Assembly (NCBI GenBank): GCA_963678485.1
Contig: OY782882.1
Location: forward strand, 620,001 to 684,000
DNA: 64,000 nucleotides
Source of the DNA: CALGYY01 sp963678485
Lineage (GTDB): Bacteria; Bacteroidota; Bacteroidia; Bacteroidales; CAIWKO01
Reading direction: 5' to 3'
The number at the start of each line of letters is the position of its first letter. Position 1 is the stretch's first letter. The translations under genes were made by a program, and so were the position numbers. Of this stretch, positions 1-6,691 are shown piece after piece. The notes beneath the pieces are model-generated. The model had not been told where the DNA came from and did no database searches. It saw only the letters and a program-made list of their open reading frames with translations.

Positions 1-1
1 C

Positions 2-313
2 TCGCTTAGTTACGCAGGCAAGCAATACAAGCATCTAAAGCTCAATGTAGATATAGACAATACCGGCCTGCGAAATATCCTTTTAGAATCCGACGATCAC
101 AGCAGTTATAAAGAAGAACAATTTCAACAGCTGCAGACCCTGTTAAATCAGTTGAATGTGATAGACAAAGCCATCATGGGTTTAGTGCTTGATGATTTAT
201 CAACCAAAGAAATTGCCGATATCATTGGAATCACTGAACCCAATGTGAGGGTAAAAATTCACCGAATTAAAGAAACACTGCGCAACGAAATGAAAGGAGG
301 TCAAGATGAATAA
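2..313 (+). CDS. RNA polymerase sigma-70-type factor, C-terminal part (gene enters from the left edge)
   Basis: An open frame runs from the window edge to TAA at 311-313 and encodes about 103 residues. Its end contains the helix-turn-helix of sigma region 4: LSTKEIADIIGIT, then EPNVRVKIHRIKETL, the -35-recognition fold of ECF-like sigma factors. The upstream residues (LLNQLNVIDKAIMGLVLDDL) are the usual first helices of region 4. Region 2 lies outside the window, so the class cannot be settled. The last 8 bases overlap the start of the next gene, which implies translational coupling with that membrane protein. AAAGGAGG at 293-300, inside this gene, is a good ribosome binding site for the next gene. 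Confidence 0.9.
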   Translation, partial: SLSYAGKQYKHLKLNVDIDNTGLRNILLESDDHSSYKEEQFQQLQTLLNQLNVIDKAIMGLVLDDLSTKEIADIIGITEPNVRVKIHRIKETLRNEMKGGQDE

Positions 314-899
314 GCCAAATGATTTTAATGAAACCAATTTATCAACAACAAATAATCTGATTGACATGGAAGCCTTATTAGACAACTTAAAAAAAGAAGA
401 CAGTCGTATTTCGCGGATATTGAAAAGTGCTAAATGGATGTATATTATATTAGTATTTTCATATGCATTGATGTTTGTTATCAATCCGGATAAGGACTTA
501 ACCATTATGAACAGGGTGGCGGGCATTTGTTATATACTAGCATTTACATATTTAGCCATCCTATTTAGAAAATACTTCAAAGACCAACAGAAGACCGACT
601 ATTCCCTTTCTTCATCTGAAATGCTGGCCAATGCCGCAGAAAAATATAAAATGAATTACAGACAATTACTACAAATTGTCCCGGCCCTTTTGCTTATAGA
701 TGCGGGTATTTCCATCACAGCTTACTATGCAAATGTCTTTGTTAACTTTGAACCAGTATATCGAATTTTGCTTGTGCAGGCCTTTTATATTCCCGTGCTG
801 GTCATTTCGTTTATCATTGGTTATTCCTCCTGGCATAAAAGGCAAAAACCCTTGCGGGATAAAGCATTGGAGATGCTTAAAAAATTAAATGAGGAGTAA
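306..899 (+). CDS. Four-helix membrane protein coupled to the sigma factor (putative membrane-bound regulator)
   Basis: 197 residues. A soluble N-terminus of about 40 residues is followed by hydrophobic segments near 43-60, 70-87, 122-142 and 150-170, then a basic tail ending KALEMLKKLNEE. The ATG lies inside the preceding sigma gene (8-base overlap) and is preceded by AAAGGAGG. I recognise no named family. The position directly after a sigma factor suggests an anti-sigma or sigma-modulating role, but no zinc-binding anti-sigma motif (HxxxCxxC) is visible. A DUF-type membrane protein with no regulatory role is the alternative. The gene itself is secure; its function is inferred from context only. 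Confidence 0.85.
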   Translation: MNKPNDFNETNLSTTNNLIDMEALLDNLKKEDSRISRILKSAKWMYIILVFSYALMFVINPDKDLTIMNRVAGICYILAFTYLAILFRKYFKDQQKTDYSLSSSEMLANAAEKYKMNYRQLLQIVPALLLIDAGISITAYYANVFVNFEPVYRILLVQAFYIPVLVISFIIGYSSWHKRQKPLRDKALEMLKKLNEE

Positions 900-948
900 G
901 CACACGCAGATAATTAAGAGTTAACAGTCGAAGAAAACTATTCAAAGC

Positions 949-1000
949 AATCCCCGACGCTAAGTGCTCCTGAAATAGACACATTGAAGCGTCGGGGATT
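949..1000 (+). terminator. Rho-independent terminator after the sigma/membrane protein pair
   Basis: Perfect 13-base inverted repeat, AATCCCCGACGCT at 949-961 and its complement at 988-1000, with a 26-base loop and followed by TTCTTTATT. Confidence 0.75.
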
Positions 1001-1026
1001 TTCTTTATTCGTGAGCCTTGGTTTTT

Positions 1027-1140
1027 AAAAGCCGAAGGCGAATTAAAAGCCTTAGGCGAACAATCCCGCCAATGGCGGAGGGTATAATACCCCGCCCTTC
1101 TAGGGCGGAATTTTGGGGCCGGGGCTTGCCGCGGGGTGCA
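1027..1140. repeat. Intergenic palindromic element (REP-like)
   Basis: A dense cluster of small repeats: two 16-base direct copies (1027-1042 and 1045-1060, two mismatches), a hairpin CCGCC-AAT-GGCGG at 1066-1078, and a hairpin CCGCCCT-TCT-AGGGCGG at 1092-1108, followed by a GC-rich stretch to 1140. It is much richer in G+C than the surrounding DNA. I know of no function. REP-like dispersed palindromes are the likeliest explanation; no second copy is visible in this window. Confidence 0.5.
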
Positions 1141-1160
1141 TACCCGTGATTAATATTTAT

Positions 1161-1168
1161 TATCTTTG
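1161..1168 (+). promoter_or_regulatory. Bacteroidota -7 element, GH26-like gene
   Basis: TATCTTTG matches TAnnTTTG, 15 bases before the ATG at 1184. No clear -33 TTG is seen, since the palindromic repeat occupies that position. Confidence 0.5.
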
Positions 1169-1183
1169 AATAACTAATACGTA

Positions 1184-2248
1184 ATGAATAATGCTATGAA
1201 AAATAGAAGCTATCAAATACTGATCATTCTTTTACTTGCGCTTATATTGCCTGCATGCAAGAAACATTACGACCTCTGTCATTCCAAATCAACATGGATG
1301 AAAGACTACTTCTTCGAAATTGAATCAGGTAATTATCCGAACATATACGCAATCTCTTGGTGGCACGAGAATTTCGACAATACATTTCTTAAAATAAACT
1401 CCTCGAAGCGATCAAATAAGACCTATCAGGAACTAGTGAGCAAGGATATTTATCTCACTTCATGTTCGTTTACGAACAACAAGCTACAACCAGTTGCAGG
1501 AAAGATTTATCATTCGGCTTTCCCGTTTTTTGAAGGAACCGAAGATGAAGTTACCGCTGAGCACATCGAAAATTTCGAGTCGCTTGCTAAGAAAGCAATT
1601 GCTTGGGCATATTTTTCCAACAATTGGATGGATAGTTTGGTCTTCCCAAGTTACGCCGTTAGTGTGATTGCAAACAAAGGGAAAACGCCCTTTATCCGCA
1701 TTATGTATAGAAGCGTTTTTGAAGAAAATCTTGATGATCCGACTTTAAGAATGATTGATATTGTGCAAGGAAAACATGATGCAGCAATAGTGGCCTGGGC
1801 TAACGAAGCCAAGAATTGCGGCAGCAATCTACTGGCCGAGTTCGGAACCGAAGTCAACGGAGTATGGTTTTCGTGGAATGGTTCTTATTATGGAGGCGGC
1901 ACGACGAATGCCTACGGTGACCCCGATTATCCTGATGGTCCCGAGATATTCAGAGATGCTTACCGACACATTATTGACTTATGCAACCAGCAAGGCTGCA
2001 CCAATATCAGCTGGTTTTTTCATTTCGATGTCAATGACGATCCTGAAGAATGGTGGAATTATCCAACGTACTACTATCCCGGAGACTCGTATATTGACTG
2101 GATTGGAGTCAGCACCTACGGCCCATTTCAGCGTGGCGATGAATACGTAGAACCAAAAGAGCTGATTTCAAAAGCCTATAAAAAAATGCAGGATGTTTCG
2201 TTAAACAAACCCTACGCAGTGTTGGAGTTTGGCGTTACAGAATTGTAG
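1184..2248 (+). CDS. Glycoside hydrolase family 26-like lipoprotein, C-terminus apparently truncated
   Basis: 354 residues. The signal peptide ends in a lipobox at Cys25 (LPAC), predicting a lipid-anchored envelope enzyme. The fold markers are those of GH26 (beta-mannanase and related): the acid/base motif EVNGVWFSW with Glu223, the strand YIDWIGVSTYG near 303-313, and the nucleophile strand AVLEFG with Glu348. The protein stops six residues after Glu348, whereas GH26 domains normally continue for several dozen residues, usually with a GNKxxWI-like segment. Just past the TAG another frame reads GNKQSGHIRSIL (from 2257), suggesting a frameshift. ATG 1196 is an alternative start that gives a more usual signal peptide. 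The substrate cannot be assigned. Confidence 0.75.
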   Translation: MNNAMKNRSYQILIILLLALILPACKKHYDLCHSKSTWMKDYFFEIESGNYPNIYAISWWHENFDNTFLKINSSKRSNKTYQELVSKDIYLTSCSFTNNKLQPVAGKIYHSAFPFFEGTEDEVTAEHIENFESLAKKAIAWAYFSNNWMDSLVFPSYAVSVIANKGKTPFIRIMYRSVFEENLDDPTLRMIDIVQGKHDAAIVAWANEAKNCGSNLLAEFGTEVNGVWFSWNGSYYGGGTTNAYGDPDYPDGPEIFRDAYRHIIDLCNQQGCTNISWFFHFDVNDDPEEWWNYPTYYYPGDSYIDWIGVSTYGPFQRGDEYVEPKELISKAYKKMQDVSLNKPYAVLEFGVTEL

Positions 2249-2347
2249 CAAAAGTCGGAAATAAGCAAAGCGGACATATCAGGTCAATACTCAGCATTCC
2301 CCGATCAAACAAAGGTTCGCTCCTCAACAAATCACCACAGTGGAGTA

Positions 2348-2379
2348 ACACATTAGCACATTATCACATTAGCACATTA
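2348..2379. repeat. Four tandem copies of an 8-base unit
   Basis: Units of the form NCACATTA at 2348, 2356, 2364 and 2372, with only the first base varying (A, G, T, G). A simple microsatellite-like array in noncoding DNA. Confidence 0.85.
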
Positions 2380-2544
2380 ATTTTTAATGTGTCATCATGT
2401 TCATAAATGGAGCTGATGGTGCGCTATTACAAACAATATTTACAGACTTTATATCATACTTCTGACTTTCAGAAATACAGAATTCCTACATAGGAAAACC
2501 AATCGAATCTTATGAATGATTGCGCTTGTTGCTAACAAAAGCAG

Positions 2545-2552
2545 TATCTTTG
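2545..2552 (+). promoter_or_regulatory. Orphan -7-like element
   Basis: TATCTTTG followed by ATGAAACGT at 2556-2564 and an immediate TGA. It has the spacing seen at real starts in this window, but only a three-codon frame follows. It may be a relic of a lost gene or chance. Confidence 0.25.
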
Positions 2553-2740
2553 ACTATGAAACGTTGAATTATTGTGAAGAAATAGATACGTTAAGATTAT
2601 TTGCATATGAAGTAATCATAAAATGCCGGAGAGATAACGTTCAATAAAACAGTATAATCATTTATAAAACAAAAGCCGGTTCGCCTGAATTTCGTATGCA
2701 TTCCGTTTATGATAAATTGAATTATTAAACTTGATGCTCA

Positions 2741-3673
2741 ATGAAAATTATTACTACTGCAATTCTCTTGGTTGTTACACTGCTGGCTGTCCCTGCATTT
2801 AGTTACTTTTTTGGAACTGCGCTTGGTGAGGAAGAATGGATGGCTTTAAAAACTGTTAGTATCATTACACTTGTGGTGATTGCCTATTCGTTTATCGTAG
2901 GTGAACTCACCAATAATAACAGTCAGGTTGATAAATTATGGAGTCTTATCCCTATTGCTTATGTTTGGGTTGTGGCCGATTATGGCGATTATGCACCACG
3001 GTTGGTTTTAATGAGTTCCCTAGTGACTATTTGGGGCATCAGGCTGACAATAAACTTTGCATTAAAAGGTGCGTATCAATGGAAGTTTTGGTCGGGTGAA
3101 GAGGATTACCGTTGGTTGGTGCTACGTCAAAAACCGGAGTTTTCGCCACGTTGGAGATGGACTCTCTTTAATCTTTTCTTCATTTCGGGATATCAAAATG
3201 TACTAATTCTATTGTTTACTTTGCCCGCAATTGTAGCACTTCAGTACAACACAACTCCTCTTGGTTTGTTTGATTTTATTGCTGCAGGATTGATGGTGTT
3301 TTTTATCCTATTTGAAACCATTGCTGATATTCAACAATGGAATTTCCAGAGTAAAAAGGTCGCCTTGCTCAAAGAAGGTAAAGGGCTAAGTGGTGATTAT
3401 GCAAAAGGATATCTTGATAAAGGTTTGTGGAGATATAGTCGCCACCCCAATTATTTTGCTGAACAATCGATATGGATTTGTTTTTATTTGTTCAGCATTG
3501 CTGCAAGCGGACAGTGGTTCAACTGGAGTATCGCCGGTTGTTTGCTGCTTGTTGTACTATTCCAGGGCAGTTCAAATTTTAGTGAAGAAATCAGTGCAGG
3601 GAAATACGATGAATATAAAGAGTATCAAAAAAGAACGCCACGATTTATTCCTATTCGCAAATTTTTCAAATAA
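2741..3673 (+). CDS. DUF1295 / steroid 5-alpha-reductase-like membrane protein
   Basis: 310 residues, with an N-terminal hydrophobic segment and about seven to eight membrane helices in all. Family marks of DUF1295 are clear: QVDKLWSLIPIAY near residue 66, WGIRLTINFA near 98, and the C-terminal signature YSRHPNYFAEQSIW near 232, where isoprenylcysteine methyltransferase and steroid-reductase-like proteins bind their nucleotide cofactor. The reaction is unknown for this family, but reduction of a lipid-like substrate in the membrane is the usual inference. It is first in a tight run with the NAD(P)-binding protein (13 bases on) and the caspase-fold lipoprotein (1 base further), so the three are probably co-transcribed. 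Confidence 0.9.
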   Translation: MKIITTAILLVVTLLAVPAFSYFFGTALGEEEWMALKTVSIITLVVIAYSFIVGELTNNNSQVDKLWSLIPIAYVWVVADYGDYAPRLVLMSSLVTIWGIRLTINFALKGAYQWKFWSGEEDYRWLVLRQKPEFSPRWRWTLFNLFFISGYQNVLILLFTLPAIVALQYNTTPLGLFDFIAAGLMVFFILFETIADIQQWNFQSKKVALLKEGKGLSGDYAKGYLDKGLWRYSRHPNYFAEQSIWICFYLFSIAASGQWFNWSIAGCLLLVVLFQGSSNFSEEISAGKYDEYKEYQKRTPRFIPIRKFFK

Positions 3674-3686
3674 CTGAATCTGATTG

Positions 3687-4379
3687 ATGGAAACAAAAAT
3701 CAATGTTATCATCTTTGGCTCCTCAGGAATGATTGGTCAGGGCGTGTTGCGCGAATGCCTTGCCAGCAATGATGTAGCCTCCATTCTTGTGGTTAACCGA
3801 CGCTCCTACAATTTGACTCACCCGAAGCTCAAGGAAATCATATACGAAGACTTGTTCGATCTTTACGCTTTATCGAAGTGCGTTGCGGGATACGACACTT
3901 GCTTCTTCTGTGTTGGTGTTACCTCAGCAGGACTTTCGGAAGAGGAGTATTCGAAAATGACTTACAAACTCACAACGAAAATAGCAGAAATGTTATTGAC
4001 CATTAACATTGATTTCCGATTCTGTTACATCTCCGGTGCAGGAACTGATATTAGTGAGCGAGGTCGCACCATGTGGGCCAGAGTGAAAGGAAAAACGGAA
4101 AATGCATTATTAGCCTTGCCGTTTAAAAAGGCATATATGTTCAGACCTGGTTTTATACAACCCATGCATGGGATTAAATCAAGAACACGATTGTACAATG
4201 TTTTATATTTATTTTTCAAGCCATTATATTTTATTTTAAAACATTTTAAGAGTTTTGTCACAACTACAGAAACCCTAGGAAAAGCAATGATATTAGCCGT
4301 TACAACGAATTACGAAAAGAATATTCTCGAGAGTTCAGATATTAATGCGCTAGTTAAAAACCACGAACAAAACAATTAA
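3687..4379 (+). CDS. NAD(P)-binding Rossmann-fold protein (atypical short-chain dehydrogenase/epimerase type)
   Basis: 230 residues. A nucleotide-binding loop of the NAD-dependent epimerase type lies near the N-terminus (IIFGSSGMIGQGVLREC, residues about 9-25), and a YISGAGTD strand near 115 resembles the SGAG strand of HTATIP2-like oxidoreductases. There is no clear YxxxK catalytic pair, so it may bind nucleotide without being a classic dehydrogenase. I chose ATG 3687; the in-frame TTG at 3684 is a poorer start. The C-terminal third contains a hydrophobic, aromatic-rich stretch (NVLYLFFKPLYFILKHF) that could touch the membrane. It sits between the DUF1295 membrane protein and the caspase gene with minimal spacing, perhaps supplying a redox partner function to the former. 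Confidence 0.8.
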   Translation: METKINVIIFGSSGMIGQGVLRECLASNDVASILVVNRRSYNLTHPKLKEIIYEDLFDLYALSKCVAGYDTCFFCVGVTSAGLSEEEYSKMTYKLTTKIAEMLLTINIDFRFCYISGAGTDISERGRTMWARVKGKTENALLALPFKKAYMFRPGFIQPMHGIKSRTRLYNVLYLFFKPLYFILKHFKSFVTTTETLGKAMILAVTTNYEKNILESSDINALVKNHEQNN

Positions 4380-4380
4380 C

Positions 4381-5655
4381 ATGAAAAAACTACTACTTCT
4401 TCCCTTTTGTCTGCTGGCACTCACCCCTTCCTGCGGATCGAGACCGGTTGACGCAACAAAAGCAGATCATTCCAAAACTTTTGTGATGATTGTTGGTGTA
4501 TTAAAATGGCAGAACCCAGGCCTGTCAGCCTTTTCAGATGTACACCGCAAGGATCAGGAGTTGTATGATGTATTTAAAATGCAAGGGGTATCAGAAGATC
4601 ATATGGTATTATTGCTTGATGAAGCGGCCACACTGGCAAATATACAATCATCACTTGAAGAGATATTGGAAAAAGTCCCATCCGATGGCACATTCATTTT
4701 CTATTATGCGGGTCATGGTACGAAAGAAAAAGATGGGCGGACCTATTTTGCCAATTACGACATCGACCTTGATAACCTTGGCACTACAGGACTTTCAGTA
4801 AATTATATTGGAGAAACAATTAGAAAATCATCCAAAGGAGCACAATGCTGGTTAACGGCCGATTGCTGCTACTCCGGTTCACTCATCGAAGAAGGGAAAA
4901 AAATGGGCAGCATCAAAACCCTGGTAAGCACGTCAGCCACGGCATCCAACAGTTCAACCGGAAATTGGACCTATACCCAAACATTAATTGATTGCCTGAA
5001 TGGCTTAGCATTGGCCGATCACGACAACAATGGATCGATAAGCTTCGGAGAATGGGGCGATGAGCTTGAACAAGCGATGAAGTTCCGCGAAAAGCAGCGT
5101 TCTGGCTTTGCACTATTTGGCGTAAGCAGTAATGATTTGCTGGCGAAATCCTCAGGTATAGCAGGCAAAAGCGACGCTGCATTTCCTACAGGCTCCTATG
5201 CACAGGCTTTCTATGATAAGCAGTGGCAAGCCGTTCGCATCCTCGAAAAGACAAGTGGACAGTACCGTTGCGAATTTTATCATTACAGCGACAAAGAAGA
5301 TATTCTTATTGATCCCGAGAATTTAAAGACCGCATATTTTGTTTCGTATCCTGTAAACTCTACTGTGAAGGTACTTTGGCAAGGGCAATATTATGATGCC
5401 ATCATTAAACAATCGGATGACGGATTTCATTATATTTCCTATATCGGTGATGATGAATACTGGAACGAATGGGTTATGTATGATCGCATTAAAACCGTGA
5501 AAGAAAAGAATGCGGAGGTATTATGGAATGGCGACTGGTACCCGGCCATCGTGCTTGAACAGAAGGATGGAAAATACTTCATTCATTATACGGCAGATTC
5601 TTACGAATGGGACGAATGGGTAGGAAGCGACAGAATCCGTAATATTGCCCGATAA
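4381..5655 (+). CDS. Caspase-fold (peptidase C14) lipoprotein with EF-hand loop and Tudor-like repeats
   Basis: 424 residues. A signal sequence with a relaxed lipobox ends at Cys18 (LTPSC), so the protein is probably anchored in the envelope. Residues 32-250 form a caspase/metacaspase domain: the histidine strand FYYAGHG (His112) and the nucleophile strand ADCCYSG (Cys163 by alignment to the D-x-C-x-S-G pattern). A canonical EF-hand loop lies inside this region at 213-224 (DHDNNGSISFGE: D213, D215, N217, S219, S221, E224). The C-terminus holds two clear Tudor-knot/chromo-like barrels, 329-371 (VLWQGQYYDAIIK ... WNEWVMYDRI) and 379-420 (VLWNGDWYPAIVL ... WDEWVGSDRI), plus a degenerate first copy at 271-316. 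Calcium-regulated proteolysis is an inference. It follows the NAD(P)-binding gene by one base. Confidence 0.88.
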   Translation: MKKLLLLPFCLLALTPSCGSRPVDATKADHSKTFVMIVGVLKWQNPGLSAFSDVHRKDQELYDVFKMQGVSEDHMVLLLDEAATLANIQSSLEEILEKVPSDGTFIFYYAGHGTKEKDGRTYFANYDIDLDNLGTTGLSVNYIGETIRKSSKGAQCWLTADCCYSGSLIEEGKKMGSIKTLVSTSATASNSSTGNWTYTQTLIDCLNGLALADHDNNGSISFGEWGDELEQAMKFREKQRSGFALFGVSSNDLLAKSSGIAGKSDAAFPTGSYAQAFYDKQWQAVRILEKTSGQYRCEFYHYSDKEDILIDPENLKTAYFVSYPVNSTVKVLWQGQYYDAIIKQSDDGFHYISYIGDDEYWNEWVMYDRIKTVKEKNAEVLWNGDWYPAIVLEQKDGKYFIHYTADSYEWDEWVGSDRIRNIAR

Positions 5656-5851
5656 ATCGCACCTGCTATTATTATAAATACAGAGAACTTCAACAAACTT
5701 CATCGATACACAAACATCTGAAGCACATTGCACTTCCAAACAACGAAGAGTAGCTGTAGGGTAGATCACTAACAGCTATTGTTTTTTGTTAGAAAGTTTT
5801 TTTCAAGACTTTCAAAAAATGCTTACTTTTATTCCAATAATTCCGGAATCG

Positions 5852-6691
5852 ATGAAACATATACGACCCTTGCTGCTGATCGCTTTTTTTGTACTGATTC
5901 AGCAAAGCTTGTTTGCGCAAAAAGACAATGTCCCGATTGGGGCACGTTCAGCCGCCATGGGCGGGGCTTCTGTATGTCTGGATGATTTCTGGTCCTTACA
6001 TAACAATCAGGCAGGACTGGCCAATTATAAGACAATGGCCGCCGGAATCTATGGTGAAAACCGCTTTTTGATGAAAGAGTTGAGTCAGGGCGCTTTTGGT
6101 TTTGTGATGCCCGTCAACAAAGCCGGTGTTTTTGGACTGAGTTATAATTATTTTGGTTACAGCCTTTATCGGGAATCCAAAGTTGGTCTTGCATACGCCA
6201 TGGCTTTTGGAAAGAATTTTTCGGGTGGTGTTCAGCTTGACTATATCAATACTCATCAAGGGGAAGACTATGGAAATGCCAATATTTTCACCTTCGAGCT
6301 TAGTCTGCGTGCAACGCTTATAAAGAATTTGGTATTAGGTGTTCATGTGTTTAATCCAATTCATGCTAAAATTTCCAAATACGGGCCAGACAGAGTTCCT
6401 GTAATTTTCAAAGGCGGACTCTCATACAGCTTTAGCGACAAGGCTATTATCGCAATTGAAACGGAGAAGGATCTCACACAGAAAGCACGTTTCAAAGCTG
6501 GTGTTGAATATCATGTAGTAAAACCTGTGTATTTACGAGTTGGAATTGGCACAAGTCCTTTCAGCAATAGCTTCGGTGTGGGTCTTGAGTTTGGGAATTT
6601 CAAAGTCGACATCAGCGCAAGCCGCCATCAGGTTTTAGGTTTCAGCCCACAGATTTCGATGGTATATGCATTTAAAAAGAAGGCACTATGA
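5852..6691 (+). CDS. PorV/PorQ-like outer membrane beta-barrel protein
   Basis: 279 residues from ATG 5852, which gives a clean signal peptide (MKHIRPLLLIAFFVLIQQS, cleavage after LFAQ). Upstream in-frame TTG 5786 would add an implausible extension. The mature start (PIGARSAAMGGASVCLDDFWSLHNNQAGLA) is the conserved N-terminal hairpin of PorV/PorQ/FadL-type proteins, and the rest alternates aromatic and polar residues as short transmembrane strands, ending in an aromatic-rich strand. In Bacteroidota such proteins act as barrels or shuttles in type IX secretion; which one this is cannot be told here. The stop overlaps the next start by four bases (ATGA), so the two are translationally coupled. 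Confidence 0.85.
   Translation: MKHIRPLLLIAFFVLIQQSLFAQKDNVPIGARSAAMGGASVCLDDFWSLHNNQAGLANYKTMAAGIYGENRFLMKELSQGAFGFVMPVNKAGVFGLSYNYFGYSLYRESKVGLAYAMAFGKNFSGGVQLDYINTHQGEDYGNANIFTFELSLRATLIKNLVLGVHVFNPIHAKISKYGPDRVPVIFKGGLSYSFSDKAIIAIETEKDLTQKARFKAGVEYHVVKPVYLRVGIGTSPFSNSFGVGLEFGNFKVDISASRHQVLGFSPQISMVYAFKKKAL

Larger units (their letters stand above)
2249..2740. other. 492-base gap without a convincing gene
   Basis: AT-rich. It holds a possible frameshifted tail of the GH26-like gene (about 2248-2300), four 8-base tandem repeats (2348-2379) and an isolated -7-like element (2545-2552). I see no coding frame of useful length, no RNA gene and no terminator hairpin. Confidence 0.7.

Noticed and set aside
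2348..2379. Short tandem repeats as a possible CRISPR array
   Set aside because: Units are 8 bases without spacers; no cas gene nearby. A microsatellite, not CRISPR.
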